This document shows, in pieces, positions 50,176 through 59,882 of a stretch of 64,000 nt of DNA. Under the pieces are notes generated by a model, which saw only the letters and a list, made by a program, of their open reading frames with translations, was not told the origin of the DNA and made no database searches. Within the stretch, counting starts at the first letter, position 1; each line of letters begins with the position of its first letter. Location of the stretch: NCBI GenBank assembly GCA_017557525.1, contig JAFYYN010000043.1, positions 62,001 to 126,000 on the forward strand. Reading direction: 5' to 3'. Position numbers and translations under genes: made by a program. This DNA comes from Lachnospiraceae bacterium (lineage in GTDB: Bacteria; Bacillota; Clostridia; Lachnospirales; Lachnospiraceae).

Positions 50176-52002
50176 TTATGCAGTTACGGTTCTTCCCTCA
50201 AAAAGAGCCTCAAATTCGTCCCTGGTGATCCTTTCCTTTTCAATAAGAAGGGAAGCACACTTATGAAGGACATCCAGATGCTGGTTAATGATCTCCTTGG
50301 CATCTGCATAGCACATCTCAATGATGTTGTGAACCTCTTCATCTATCTTGTTGGCTACATTCTCACTGTAGCTTCTGGTGTGGGCCAGGTCTCTTCCGAT
50401 GAATACCTCATCCTCATCATTTTCGTAGTTTACCATACCGACCGACTCTGAGAAGCCGTACTTTGTAACCATTTTTCTTGCAAGATTAGTTGCAGTCTTT
50501 ATATCCTGCGAAGCTCCGGTCGTGATATCGTCAAATATGATCTCTTCAGCGATCCTGCCGCCTAAGTCAACCATGATATCCTGAAGCATATGACCCTTTG
50601 TATAGAACATCTCATCCTTTTCAGGGAGGGGCATTGTATAACCAGCTGCACCCATACCTGTGGGAATGATGGATACGGTATATACAGGGCCTACATCGGG
50701 CAGCACATGGAACAGTATCGCATGTCCGGACTCGTGATAAGCAGTGATCTTCTTTTCTTCATCAGAAACCACCCTGCTCTTTCGCTCCGTACCTATACCA
50801 ACCTTAATAAAGGATTTCTTTATGTCTTCCTCATTTATAAATCTGCGGTTATCCTTGGCTGCGGCAATGGCTGCCTCATTCATAAGATTTTCAAGATCAG
50901 CACCGGTGAACCCCGCTGTTGTACGCGCGATATCCTCGAGCTTAACCTCATCCGATAAGGGCTTATTCCTTACATGTACCTTAAGGATATCCTCCCTGCC
51001 CTTGATATCGGGACGGCCTACAACTATCTTTCTGTCGAAACGTCCGGGTCTCATGATCGCAGGGTCAAGTATGTCAACACGGTTAGTTGCCGCAAGTACT
51101 ATGATACCCTCATTTACTCCGAAACCATCCATCTCAACGAGCATCTGGTTAAGGGTCTGCTCTCTTTCATCATGTCCGCCACCCATACCGGTTCCACGTC
51201 TTCTGGCTACGGCATCTATCTCATCGATGAATATGATACAGGGGGCATTTCTTTTTGCATCGGCAAAGAGCTCTCTTACTCGGGAAGCTCCGACACCTAC
51301 GAACATTTCTACGAAATCGGAACCTGAGATTGAGAAGAAAGGAACTCCTGCTTCTCCGGCTACTGCTTTGGCAAGCAGTGTTTTTCCTGTTCCGGGAGAA
51401 CCCTCTAATAAAATACCCTTAGGGATCCTGGCACCGACTGCGGTATATTTTGCGGGGTTTCTTAAGAAATCAACGATTTCCTCAAGATCCTCTTTTTCTT
51501 CCTTTAAGCCTGCTACATCCTTAAAGGTTATCTTATTGTCCTTGCCGGTTGTCATGCTGGCCCTGGATTTTCCAAAATTCATCACCTTGGAACCGCTTGT
51601 TGATGAACCCTGTCCGGTCATCATGAACATAAATACAAGTAATACTATACCTATTAATATATAAGGCAAAACGCTTGTTAAAAACCAGCCGGGCTTTTCA
51701 ACCTCTTCCATCGTATACCGTATGTTGGCATCTCTTAAAAGCTGCTCTATTTCAGTAACATCCGAACAGTAAAACTTTGCCTTAGTGTCCTTATCTAAAA
51801 CAAGTCTTACCAAACCTGTAGGAACATCCTCCGAAGGGATCAGTACCACCGAGCTGACTCTGCCGCCTTTTAAGGCACTTACAAAATCCTGATAATTAAT
51901 ATTCGCATAATTCGACTCGGAAATACTCTTTGATAAATAAACCACAAAGATCATAACGATTATCAACGCAAAGTATATCCCGAAACCTTTTGAACTTTTC
52001 AT
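50176..52002 (-). CDS. ftsH: ATP-dependent zinc metalloprotease FtsH
   Basis: A 608-residue membrane AAA+ protease degrading misfolded membrane and short-lived regulatory proteins. N-terminal helix (~8-25), extracytoplasmic domain, second helix (~105-128), AAA domain with Walker [11 protein letters not shown], Walker [40 protein letters not shown], then the zinc protease motif HESGH (in [11 protein letters not shown]) with a third Asp ligand in [11 protein letters not shown]. Four bases separate it from tilS. Order ftsB-tilS-ftsH with hup and rqcP upstream is conserved in Firmicutes. Confidence 0.97.
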   Translation of the reverse strand: MKSSKGFGIYFALIIVMIFVVYLSKSISESNYANINYQDFVSALKGGRVSSVVLIPSEDVPTGLVRLVLDKDTKAKFYCSDVTEIEQLLRDANIRYTMEEVEKPGWFLTSVLPYILIGIVLLVFMFMMTGQGSSTSGSKVMNFGKSRASMTTGKDNKITFKDVAGLKEEKEDLEEIVDFLRNPAKYTAVGARIPKGILLEGSPGTGKTLLAKAVAGEAGVPFFSISGSDFVEMFVGVGASRVRELFADAKRNAPCIIFIDEIDAVARRRGTGMGGGHDEREQTLNQMLVEMDGFGVNEGIIVLAATNRVDILDPAIMRPGRFDRKIVVGRPDIKGREDILKVHVRNKPLSDEVKLEDIARTTAGFTGADLENLMNEAAIAAAKDNRRFINEEDIKKSFIKVGIGTERKSRVVSDEEKKITAYHESGHAILFHVLPDVGPVYTVSIIPTGMGAAGYTMPLPEKDEMFYTKGHMLQDIMVDLGGRIAEEIIFDDITTGASQDIKTATNLARKMVTKYGFSESVGMVNYENDEDEVFIGRDLAHTRSYSENVANKIDEEVHNIIEMCYADAKEIINQHLDVLHKCASLLIEKERITRDEFEALFEGRTVTA

Positions 52003-52006
52003 TACT

Positions 52007-53470
52007 TCACCTTTTCTGATTATTATTCTTTACAATAAGCACCCGTTCCGTGGTATCGGTTACCAGACAGCTTTCATCCTGCCTGTATCCCACAACCCAG
52101 AGTACATGGCTGCCGACAACCAGCAGTGGTATCCTTTCCCTCTCGTGCAACGGGATCTTATTATCTATCATAAAACGGGAAAGGCTTTTTCTGTGTTTTT
52201 CTCTGCCGATGAGCATGTAGTCACCCTCACGGCAGGTCCGAACCATCAGTCCGTCCCCGATTTTTTCATGATCAAACCATTTTATATCCTGACATTTTGG
52301 TATTTCTAATGGAAGCTCCGATCTGTTGCGGATTTCCCAGGTTATTCCGTATATACCGCTCTCACAGCCTCCCTTTTCTCCTGTTATATCCAGTAGCTCT
52401 CCCTTGAAAAAGAAGTTTTTTTCTACAAAAAAACCTGTATTTCCGGATTTTGTCAGGATAATCCTGTCATACTCCCTAAAGGCGGTCACGTCATAAGGCA
52501 GCGACAGCCTTTTTCCGCTTTGCCTGAGCCTTAAAGCATCGATAGCTTCTATATGGGTCTCTTCCACATCTTTAAGCTTACCGGATACCATTTCAAAAGC
52601 GCGGCGCAACAGGTTCTGTCTTATAGCCTGATGCAGTTTTTCCAAAACAGAAATATTTAAGCTTACTCCGGTTTTATTGCCCTGTTCATCAAATATCCGG
52701 CTTATACATGAGGAGCTTTTCTCTGTTTCCTGTTCTATATAATCATACACCAGAGCCGCCTGCCTGCTCAAATTTCCGATGTGCCCGTAAACATTTGAAT
52801 TAATGCTGTCCCTTGCCATCGGCAGGATAATATTCCGCAGTCTGTTTCTGGCATAAGTATCTTCATTGTTAGTTCTGTCGATACAGAAATCCTGACCTGC
52901 TTCCTTTAAGCCTTCCTCAATCTCTGCCCTTGACAGAGAAAGCACCGGACGAATCAGCGTGTATTTCTTTCCGTCTGTGCCGGAAATACTTCTTATAGGA
53001 AGAATCCCTTTAAGTCCCCCTAATCCGCTGCCTCTGAAAATATTAAAAAGCACGGTCTCGGCGTTATCATCGCTGTTATGCGCTACCGCAATCTTTTTCG
53101 CATTATACTTAGAAGCAAGCTCACAGAAATAACTATACCTGAAATTTCTCCCTGCCTCCTCAGCAGTAGTCCCGGTTTCAGCAGCAAGCTTAGGGATATC
53201 GGCATTTACAAGCTCAAATGTTAAACCCTTATCTGCACAAAAATCCCTTACAAAATCCGCATCCCGTTCAGCTTCCTCACCACGTATCCCGTGATTTACA
53301 TGGGCTACTATAATATCAAGATCAAACTCCTGCTTTAGGCCTAAGAGCGTCATCAGCATGCACATGGAATCAGCTCCCCCTGAAACTCCGGCAATAACAC
53401 AATCGTCTGTTTCCAAAAGTTTCAGTTTCTTTATATTATCTGCGGCCTTTTTGAAAGTCTTGATTTCCAT
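52007..53470 (-). CDS. tilS: tRNA(Ile)-lysidine synthase
   Basis: A 487-residue enzyme that converts the wobble C34 of tRNA(Ile2) to lysidine, essential for AUA decoding. The PP-loop SGGADSMCM is at about residue 29-37, followed by HVNHGIRGEEAERDADFVRDFC, GRNFRYSYF and AVAHNSDDNAETVLFNIFRGSGLGGLKGI, then IRPVLSLSRAEIE. The C-terminal TilS domain is recognised by KWFDHEKIGDGLMVRTCREGDYMLIG. Transcribed with ftsB (8-base gap) and ftsH. Confidence 0.96.
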   Translation of the reverse strand: MEIKTFKKAADNIKKLKLLETDDCVIAGVSGGADSMCMLMTLLGLKQEFDLDIIVAHVNHGIRGEEAERDADFVRDFCADKGLTFELVNADIPKLAAETGTTAEEAGRNFRYSYFCELASKYNAKKIAVAHNSDDNAETVLFNIFRGSGLGGLKGILPIRSISGTDGKKYTLIRPVLSLSRAEIEEGLKEAGQDFCIDRTNNEDTYARNRLRNIILPMARDSINSNVYGHIGNLSRQAALVYDYIEQETEKSSSCISRIFDEQGNKTGVSLNISVLEKLHQAIRQNLLRRAFEMVSGKLKDVEETHIEAIDALRLRQSGKRLSLPYDVTAFREYDRIILTKSGNTGFFVEKNFFFKGELLDITGEKGGCESGIYGITWEIRNRSELPLEIPKCQDIKWFDHEKIGDGLMVRTCREGDYMLIGREKHRKSLSRFMIDNKIPLHERERIPLLVVGSHVLWVVGYRQDESCLVTDTTERVLIVKNNNQKR

Positions 53471-53478
53471 ATTCTTAA

Positions 53479-53784
53479 TTATTCATCCGGTTTACCGGGT
53501 TTAAATATTGTCTCATCTTCATCACGAAGACCAAACGTGTCCCTTGCCTGATCTTCTATGTAATCATCAGTCTGACGGTATTTTATTTCGTTTGTTATAG
53601 CCTGATTCTGGCGATTTTCATAATCAATCTGGTCCTGGATCTGAGCGAGCTGATTGTCAAGCTCAGCCTTGTCTTTTTCCAGTTCCCGCGTCCTCCAGAA
53701 AACAAACCCGCAGATAAGCATAACGGCTATCAAAATAACCGCCAGGCCCACTCTGCTCCGTTTCTTTAATTTTATTGCTGCCAT
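53479..53784 (-). CDS. FtsB/DivIC family septum protein
   Basis: A 101-residue bitopic membrane protein: basic N-terminus, one membrane helix (RVGLAVILIAVMLICGFVFW), then a coiled coil (ELEKDKAELDNQLAQIQDQIDYENRQNQ) and the conserved short tail RDTFGLRDEDETIF. This is the FtsB/DivIC architecture of the division complex with FtsL and DivIB. I start at ATG 53784 (MAAIKLKKR) rather than an in-frame TTG six codons upstream, because AAAGG lies 11 bases before the ATG. Classic divIC locus next to rqcP and tilS. Confidence 0.9.
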   Translation of the reverse strand: MAAIKLKKRSRVGLAVILIAVMLICGFVFWRTRELEKDKAELDNQLAQIQDQIDYENRQNQAITNEIKYRQTDDYIEDQARDTFGLRDEDETIFKPGKPDE

Positions 53785-53814
53785 AGATTCACTGCCTTTC
53801 AAAAATGCCTACAA

Positions 53815-54054
53815 TCAGATGTATTTGAAAAGTTCTTTGGCTTCCTCTTTACGGCTGGTATCGGCGATAGCCAGCACCTCTACCTTGACTGTTTTGTTTC
53901 CGAATCCTATTTCAATAATGTCTCCGACCTTTACATTGGCAGAAGGCTTTGCTTCCTTTCCGTTAAGGAGCACTCTCCCCGCATCGGCGGCCTCATTTGC
54001 CACAGTCCTTCTTTTGATCAGTCTCGAAACTTTTAAGTATTTATCAAGTCTCAA
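53815..54054 (-). CDS. rqcP: S4-domain RNA-binding protein RqcP (YabO/HslR family)
   Basis: A 79-residue protein that is essentially one S4 domain (MRLDKYLKVSRLIKRRTVANEAADAGRVLLNGK). In Bacillus the orthologue acts with RqcH in ribosome-associated quality control, adding Ala tails to stalled nascent chains. Start is TTG at 54054, supported by GAGG eight bases upstream. It lies between hup and divIC, the conserved position for rqcP. Confidence 0.92.
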   Translation of the reverse strand: MRLDKYLKVSRLIKRRTVANEAADAGRVLLNGKEAKPSANVKVGDIIEIGFGNKTVKVEVLAIADTSRKEEAKELFKYI

Positions 54055-54074
54055 AATAATACCTCTTCTGTTTT

Positions 54075-54102
54075 AAAAAACCCCACGATTGACACCGCGG
54101 GG
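54075..54102. terminator. Terminator of hup
   Basis: CCCCACG and CGCGGGG pair (one G-U on the minus strand) around ATTGACAC, with T/A runs on both sides. Confidence 0.85.
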
Positions 54103-54128
54103 TTTTTAGCTTTTCTACCTAAATGCAA

Positions 54129-54413
54129 TCATTTCTTCTTTGAATTAACAGCATCCTTTAAAGCCTTACCAGCCTTGAACTTAGGTGCATTAGAAGCCTT
54201 GATGGTGATTTCCTTCTTTGTAAGAGGATTTCTGCCCTTTCTAGCTGCACGCTTGCTAACCTCAAATGTACCAAAACCGATGAGCTGAACCTTCTTGCCA
54301 GCCTTAAGCTCTGCAGTAACTGTCTCGATGAAGGCCTTAACAGCCTTCTCTGAATCCTTCTTTGATAACTCAGCCTTTGCAGCAATAGCTGCTACTAACT
54401 CTGTCTTATTCAT
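54129..54413 (-). CDS. hup: DNA-binding protein HU
   Basis: A 94-residue histone-like nucleoid protein. The full HU signature is present: [20 protein letters not shown] at the start, the [30 protein letters not shown]-binding arm and the [20 protein letters not shown]-terminus. Preceded by AGGAGGAAATCACA and a strong promoter at 54484-54512; single-gene unit upstream of the rqcP-divIC-tilS-ftsH cluster. Confidence 0.97.
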   Translation of the reverse strand: MNKTELVAAIAAKAELSKKDSEKAVKAFIETVTAELKAGKKVQLIGFGTFEVSKRAARKGRNPLTKKEITIKASNAPKFKAGKALKDAVNSKKK

Positions 54414-54483
54414 TGTGATTTCCTCCTATATTTTTGCCCTTTAAGCTTAGGTTTTTTATGGGCAAATTTATTCCACATCTCTA

Positions 54484-54512
54484 TTTATAATATTATTGCT
54501 TTGATTTGTCAA
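54484..54512 (-). promoter_or_regulatory. hup promoter
   Basis: TTGACA, 17 bases, TATAAA on the minus strand, followed by a ~65-base leader. Confidence 0.82.
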
Positions 54513-54583
54513 GCACAAATCCTTGATTTTACGATGTTTTTTAGGGTTTTTTAATGTTTTTGGGGCATTTTTTCATCATTTTT

Positions 54584-55384
54584 CTACTCTAACGCCCACT
54601 TCATACCCTCTTCCAGGTACTTTCTCCAGAAATTAAAATCATGGATGCCGGGGCCGGTCACGAACTCGACCGGAACGTCATTTTCCTTTAAATATGCCAC
54701 AAATGCCCTGTTAGGCTCTATGAGGAAATCTTCTGTACCGCAGGCCATATAAATGTCCGGGAACTCTCCGCCTTCAGCCTTTAATTTCTTTACCAGATAC
54801 TCAGGATTGTTCTCGGAAGTCTCAAAATCCACATTATCCTTGATGCCAAAGGTCCATGCGTAATAATCATAATTTGCCATGGGATTGTCCGGCATATCGG
54901 GAGACAGCTTCTTGATCATGCCCTGAATAAGTGCTGATGAAAGAGCTATAACCTTCGAGAAGGTCTTGTTGAACATAAGACCTGTATGAAGTGCTCCGAA
55001 ACCTCCCATCGAAAGGCCGCCTACAAAGGTATCCTCTTTCTTTTCAGAAAGATTAAAGGTTTTTCTGGTATACTCAACAAATTCCTCGCCAACGTAAGAA
55101 GCATACTTATATCCCGTAGCCTTGTTATCAAGATAAAAACTGTTATCACCATTGGGCATGAAGAAATTTACGTTGTACTTATTTGCGAGATCCCCCAAAG
55201 CTACATTTGCAGGCCAATCGGTATCGCATCCGCTGTATCCGTGAAACAGATAAATATTCTTTGTGGGTCGCTTGAAATTCGGGTTGTTTTCCGAACCAAA
55301 CGCAATGTCATTTGAAAGCACTGCCACAAAGTGGACAGGGCGGGATAATGTCTTGGAGAAGAAAACTCCGTCTAATCTTGCCAT
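54584..55384 (-). CDS. Esterase (EstA/tributyrin esterase family, alpha/beta hydrolase)
   Basis: A 266-residue cytoplasmic esterase of the putative-esterase family (PF00756-like, S-formylglutathione hydrolase/antigen 85 fold). Nucleophile Ser 125 is in VGGLSMGGFGAL, the oxyanion side is LFHGYSGCDTDW, the acid is near CGTEDFLIEPN, and the catalytic His is in GIHDFNFW. Tributyrin esterases of this length act on short-chain acyl esters; in fibre-degrading anaerobes similar enzymes deacetylate xylan. No carbohydrate-binding domain or signal peptide. Single gene. Confidence 0.86.
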   Translation of the reverse strand: MARLDGVFFSKTLSRPVHFVAVLSNDIAFGSENNPNFKRPTKNIYLFHGYSGCDTDWPANVALGDLANKYNVNFFMPNGDNSFYLDNKATGYKYASYVGEEFVEYTRKTFNLSEKKEDTFVGGLSMGGFGALHTGLMFNKTFSKVIALSSALIQGMIKKLSPDMPDNPMANYDYYAWTFGIKDNVDFETSENNPEYLVKKLKAEGGEFPDIYMACGTEDFLIEPNRAFVAYLKENDVPVEFVTGPGIHDFNFWRKYLEEGMKWALE

Positions 55385-55419
55385 AATAAATTCCTTTCAT
55401 TATTATCAATTTTTTACTA

Positions 55420-55460
55420 TAAACCTCATCAGTCAGCTTTGCCTCAAGGAGAAACCTAAG
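55420..55460. repeat. Degenerate copy of the CTCATCAGTCAGC repeat
   Basis: CCTCATCAGTCAGCTTTGCCTCAAGGAGAAACC retains the left end and a decayed stem of the element at 17808. Confidence 0.5.
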
Positions 55461-55478
55461 TTTGACCCTGGCCACGCC

Positions 55479-57272
55479 TTACTTTATGGGTTCAAAATCT
55501 GACGCCGGATGCTTGCACAGAGGACAGATAAAGTCATCGGGAAGCTCATCGCCTTCGTAAATATATCCGCAGATCTTACATACCCAGCCCTTCTTGCCTT
55601 CGGTCTGGGGCTTCGGCTTAACCTTATCCTGATAGTAGGTGTAGGTCATGGTCTCCTTGTCGGACATAACCCTGGCCTCGGTCACCTCACAAATGAACAT
55701 TCCGTGAGTATCAAGGTCCACATACTGCTCAACCTTCAGTGACATAAATGCGTTTATATATCTGTTAAGGAATGCCAGACCGTTATCTGAGCGTAAAACT
55801 TCGGTACCTTCGAATTTATCAACATTTCTTCCGCTTCTAAATCCAAAGGACTCAAATACTGAGAACGGAGCCTCAACTGACAGGCAGTTTACATTCATGA
55901 TACCTGTCTGCTTTATTACATGATGTGAATAATTCTGCTTGTTGATACATACTGCCACCCTGTTAGGAGTGCTGGTAACCTGGGAAACGGTATTAACTAT
56001 ACAGCCGTTATCCTTGCTGCCGTCATTTGAAGTAACAACATAGAGACCATAGCCGATCTTAAACAGAGCGGTAAGATCGTTCTTATTTGCTGTATCGGGA
56101 GCTGCTGCCATATAGTCCATACAGAGTTCATCAGCCAGTTTTTCAATCTGATCCTTACTTACGTCATTAAGAGCTGATGTAATCTTAACGGTTGTATCGG
56201 TAAAGGTAAGATTCTTACAGCCTTCAAGCATTCCCTTCATGGTCTTGGCAGCCATAGGAGCCCAAGAACCGTTCTCGATAAGACCGATAGTCTTGTTCTT
56301 GAAACCACGCTCTGTCAAATGATCTATAAACTGTCTCATGAACGGGAAGATATCTGCATTATAAGTAGTAGTTGCGAGTACGATCCTTCCGTATCTGAAG
56401 GCATCCTCAACAACCTCTGCCATATCGGAACGGGCAAGGTCATTAACCACTACCTTAGGACATCCCTTAGCCTTTAACCTGTCTGCCAAAAGCTCAACGG
56501 CCTTTTTGGTATTTCCGTAAACAGAGGTATAGGCTATCATGATACCATCCGACTCAACACCATAGCTTGACCAGGTATCATAGAGTCCGATATAGTATCC
56601 CAGATTATCAGTAAGCACAGGGCCGTGAAGGGGACAGATTTTCTGTATATCAAGCCCTGCTGCCTTCTTTAAAACTGCCTGTACCTGTGCACCGTACTTA
56701 CCAACGATACCGAAATAGTATCTTCTTGCTTCGCATGCCCAGTCATCGTCTTCTGTGTCTAATGCTCCGAACTTTCCGAAACCGTCAGCAGAAAACAGTA
56801 CCTTGTCAAATGTATCATAGGTCATTATAACCTCAGGCCAGTGAACCATGGGAGCTGCAATAAACTTTAAAACATGCTTTCCTAAAGGAAGCTCATCACC
56901 TTCACCCACGATAAGACGTCTGTCCTCAAACTCCTGCCCGAAGAAGTTCTTCATCATGCCGAAAGCCTTCTGTGAAGAAACTATCGTAGCTTCGGGGTAA
57001 TTCTTCATGAAATTTACGATATTTGCCGAGTGATCCGGCTCCATGTGCTGAACCACAAGGTAATCCGGTTTTTTCCCGCCAAGAGCCTTTGCTACATTGT
57101 CCAGCCACTCATGTGTAAAATTCTTATCCACCGTATCCATAACGGCAATCTTATAATCCTTAACCACATACGAATTATAAGCCATACCTTCCGGTACAAC
57201 ATACTGACCTTCAAACAGATCGATCTGATGGTCATTCACCCCAACATAGATAATATCATCTGTAACCCGCAT
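55479..57272 (-). CDS. Flavodiiron protein (FprA type) fused to flavin reductase and rubredoxin
   Basis: A 597-residue oxygen/nitric-oxide detoxification protein. Residues 1-~245 form a metallo-beta-lactamase-like diiron domain with HMEPDHSAN (H-x-E-x-D-H ligands) and later His ligands in MVHWPEV and CPLHGPV. Residues ~255-390 are flavodoxin (IAYTSVYGNTKKAVELLADRL). Residues ~405-540 are a flavin-reductase domain (LYVVTSNDGSKDNGCIVNTVSQVTS). The C-terminus is rubredoxin (CKICGYIYEGDELPDDFICPLC). The fusion brings the electron chain onto one polypeptide, reducing O2 or NO to water or N2O without separate rubredoxin or reductase partners. Single gene with its own promoter. Confidence 0.93.
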   Translation of the reverse strand: MRVTDDIIYVGVNDHQIDLFEGQYVVPEGMAYNSYVVKDYKIAVMDTVDKNFTHEWLDNVAKALGGKKPDYLVVQHMEPDHSANIVNFMKNYPEATIVSSQKAFGMMKNFFGQEFEDRRLIVGEGDELPLGKHVLKFIAAPMVHWPEVIMTYDTFDKVLFSADGFGKFGALDTEDDDWACEARRYYFGIVGKYGAQVQAVLKKAAGLDIQKICPLHGPVLTDNLGYYIGLYDTWSSYGVESDGIMIAYTSVYGNTKKAVELLADRLKAKGCPKVVVNDLARSDMAEVVEDAFRYGRIVLATTTYNADIFPFMRQFIDHLTERGFKNKTIGLIENGSWAPMAAKTMKGMLEGCKNLTFTDTTVKITSALNDVSKDQIEKLADELCMDYMAAAPDTANKNDLTALFKIGYGLYVVTSNDGSKDNGCIVNTVSQVTSTPNRVAVCINKQNYSHHVIKQTGIMNVNCLSVEAPFSVFESFGFRSGRNVDKFEGTEVLRSDNGLAFLNRYINAFMSLKVEQYVDLDTHGMFICEVTEARVMSDKETMTYTYYQDKVKPKPQTEGKKGWVCKICGYIYEGDELPDDFICPLCKHPASDFEPIK

Positions 57273-57334
57273 CTCTTATTCCTCCGTTCTCCGTTTTTCA
57301 TTATTTCACTTCTATAATCAGTGAATATAAGGGT

Positions 57335-57363
57335 ATGATACCATATTTGACATATTAATACAA
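57335..57363 (-). promoter_or_regulatory. Promoter of the flavodiiron gene
   Basis: TTGTAT, 17 bases, TATCAT on the minus strand, about 60 bases before the ATG. Confidence 0.6.
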
Positions 57364-57420
57364 GTGAAGAATTCTGCGTTATTTTCAGGCATTAAAATAG
57401 GAAAACACGAAATAAAATAC

Positions 57421-57482
57421 GACCGGGCCCTCGCAAAATCCGCTTTTAGCATACGGAGAAATGCGATGGCTCCCGGCCGTCA
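57421..57482 (-). terminator. Structured terminator of the symporter gene
   Basis: On the minus strand ACGGCCGGG pairs with CCCGGTCGT, enclosing smaller hairpins, and is followed by ATTTTATTTCG. Confidence 0.6.
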
Positions 57483-57506
57483 AATATACTATATACTAAC
57501 TATTTA

Positions 57507-59045
57507 TCAGTCACTTGATAACTGTCTGGACTTCTTAACAGTGATATTTACATTGTAACACTCAAAGATATTTTCAACACGATTCTTATCCTTCTGTGAA
57601 TTACTTGTTATAGCAGAAACAATAGGAACAACGATAAGTCCTGCAATCATAGCGCCTGCACCGGCAACGATGGGTGACAGGGAATCAATGAAAAGACTTC
57701 CGACAGTGATACCTACACCGCATAAGAAGCTAACCCATACTGCAGGCCTTGTAACCTTTTTCCAGTATAAACCGTAAAGGAAAGGTGCGAGGAATGAACC
57801 TGCGAGTGCGCCCCACGAAATACCCATAAGCTGTGCAATGGCTGTAGGAGGATCAAGTGCGATAACAACTGATACAACAACGAAGAACACGATCATTATC
57901 CTCATAACAAGGAGCTGCTTCTTCTGATCCATATTCTTTATTACATTGTCCTTTAACAGATCCAGTGTAAGGGTTGAGCTTGATGTGAGCACCAGTGCCG
58001 AAAGAGTTGACATTGAAGCTGAAAGTACAAGCACAACAACCACACCGATAAGGATATCACTTAATGAATTCTGAAGCATTGCAGGAACGATACCGTCATA
58101 TGCAACTGCACCGGTCTCAGCATTGATAAAGCTTGCACCCTCGCCGCCGAACAGTCTTCCGAAACCGCCCATGAAATATGAGCCGCCACCGATGATGATC
58201 GCAAAGAATGTAGAAACGATAGTACCTGTCTTGATGGACCTTTCATCCTTAATAGCATAGAACTTCTGAACCATCTGAGGAAGTCCCCATGTACCAAGAG
58301 ATGTAAGAACAACTACGCTTAAGAGTCCGAAAGGATCGGGACCAAAGAACGAAGCAAATACGCCGGGCTGTTCAACAGTCTCTGCTGCCTGGACATTCGC
58401 GAGAGATTTTATAGCCTCTGTAAATCCGCCCTGTCCTGCAAGGACGCTTGCAATAACTGCGATGATACCAACAAGCATTATCATACCCTGTATGAAATCG
58501 TTCATACTTGAAGCCATGTATCCGCCGAGGATTACATAAACTCCTGTAAGTACCGCCATACCGATAACTACTGCTGCATAAGGGATATCAAAAGCAAGTG
58601 CGAAAAGCTTTGAAAGTCCGTTATAAACAGATGCTGTATAAGGGATAAGGAAAACGAATGCAATTGCTGAAGCTGCAATCTTTAACGCCTTGCTGTCATA
58701 TCTCTTTCCGAAGAAATCAGGCATTGTTGAAGATTTGAGATGGTTTGTCATAACCCTTGTCCTTCTGCCAAGGATTACCCATGCGAGCATGGAACCGATA
58801 AGAGCATTTCCTATACCTATCCAGGTTGATGCTATACCGAATTTCCAACCAAACTGTCCTGCATATCCTACGAAAATAACTGCCGAGAAATAAGATGTAC
58901 CGAAAGAAAATGCAGCCATCCAGGGACCGATCTTTCTTCCGCCAAGTACGAAATCATCTACTCCGGTTACCTTTTTCTTCGCATTCACGCCTACCAGGAT
59001 CATGACTAAAAAGAAAATAACAAGAATCAGTATTTTTACTACCAT
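57507..59045 (-). CDS. Sodium:solute symporter (PutP-like, SSS family)
   Basis: A 512-residue membrane transporter with about 12-13 helices. The N-terminal motif DDFVLGGRKIGPWMAAFSFGTSYFSAVIFVGYAGQFGWKFG and the LSASMSTLSALVLTSSSTLTLDLLK segment (Na2-site Ser/Thr region) are characteristic of sodium/proline and related symporters. Substrate is probably proline or another small amino or organic acid. Single gene with a structured terminator. Confidence 0.9.
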   Translation of the reverse strand: MVVKILILVIFFLVMILVGVNAKKKVTGVDDFVLGGRKIGPWMAAFSFGTSYFSAVIFVGYAGQFGWKFGIASTWIGIGNALIGSMLAWVILGRRTRVMTNHLKSSTMPDFFGKRYDSKALKIAASAIAFVFLIPYTASVYNGLSKLFALAFDIPYAAVVIGMAVLTGVYVILGGYMASSMNDFIQGMIMLVGIIAVIASVLAGQGGFTEAIKSLANVQAAETVEQPGVFASFFGPDPFGLLSVVVLTSLGTWGLPQMVQKFYAIKDERSIKTGTIVSTFFAIIIGGGSYFMGGFGRLFGGEGASFINAETGAVAYDGIVPAMLQNSLSDILIGVVVVLVLSASMSTLSALVLTSSSTLTLDLLKDNVIKNMDQKKQLLVMRIMIVFFVVVSVVIALDPPTAIAQLMGISWGALAGSFLAPFLYGLYWKKVTRPAVWVSFLCGVGITVGSLFIDSLSPIVAGAGAMIAGLIVVPIVSAITSNSQKDKNRVENIFECYNVNITVKKSRQLSSD

Positions 59046-59297
59046 AATGCATTCCTGCTGTCTGCCAGCAGCCTCCTTGTAAAATGATTGCTTTAATGGT
59101 TTAAAGCGTTGTGCTTTAAAGCGTTAAAGTGATGATAGCACCTTTTAAGAGCTTTGTCAACTGTTTTTTAGTTGAATCCTTGACTTTTTTATTTGACTGA
59201 TAGATAATATAGGATATGAAACGTGCTTTTTATGTATATATATGTGATATTAGCGATAATCTAAGCATTTTTGTCAGTTAAACGGATTGGAGGAAAC

Positions 59298-59765
59298 ATG
59301 GCAGAATTACTAATGAAACAGAAAGCACTCTCGATCAGGGAGAGTTATGAAGTATATAATGGAAATGAATTAAAATATATCATACAGAGAAGGAAGCTTT
59401 TAGCCAAGAAGCCGGTATACGATATCTTTGTAGAAAGCGGCGTTGTAGCTACTGCAGAGGTAACAAATACTGCAGCTCCCGTGATCTATAAGCTTACCCT
59501 TAATGAGAAGGACGCAGGTGAAGTACGTTTTGATGAAAAACCCGGTGTCAACAAGCTGGTGTATGCCGATAAGTGTATCGAGGTTGACGGCAACAGTATC
59601 CTGTCCGAATTTTCCATAAAGGATAAGGACAAAAAAATCATAGGCACCATCAAAAAGAAGCTTGTCTCCATGAAGGATACCTATGATATAAAGTTTGATA
59701 ATGAAGATGACGAGCTGCTTGTTGTGATGCTCGCACTGCTCGTAGATGAAACTTTCCACGGGTGA
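59298..59765 (+). CDS. LURP-one-related (Tubby-like C-terminal fold) protein
   Basis: A 155-residue protein starting at ATG 59298, four bases after GGAGG. The sequence shows the alternating beta pattern of LURP-one/YxjI proteins: MKQKALSIRESYEVYNGNELKYIIQRRKLL, KPVYDIFVESGVV, FSIKDKDKKIIGTIKKKLVSMKDTYDIKFDNEDDELLVVMLALLVDETFH. Bacterial members have no settled function; Tubby-like folds often bind phosphoinositide-like or lipid ligands. Single plus-strand gene followed by repeat sequence. Confidence 0.8.
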   Translation: MAELLMKQKALSIRESYEVYNGNELKYIIQRRKLLAKKPVYDIFVESGVVATAEVTNTAAPVIYKLTLNEKDAGEVRFDEKPGVNKLVYADKCIEVDGNSILSEFSIKDKDKKIIGTIKKKLVSMKDTYDIKFDNEDDELLVVMLALLVDETFHG

Positions 59766-59783
59766 GGTGTTCGCCCATAGCAT

Positions 59784-59870
59784 ACCCCTCATCAGTCAGC
59801 TGCGTAGGTCACAAGGTTCCGTCACCTTCGGTGACACCTTATGACATATGACACCTTATGACATATGACA
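59784..59870. repeat. Decayed palindromic repeat plus 17-bp tandem duplication
   Basis: CCCCTCATCAGTCAGC (left end of the dispersed element) is followed by a GTCACC/GGTGAC hairpin. Two exact tandem copies of GACACCTTATGACATAT lie at 59833-59849 and 59850-59866. Confidence 0.6.
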
Positions 59871-59882
59871 GCTTGTCTTCCC

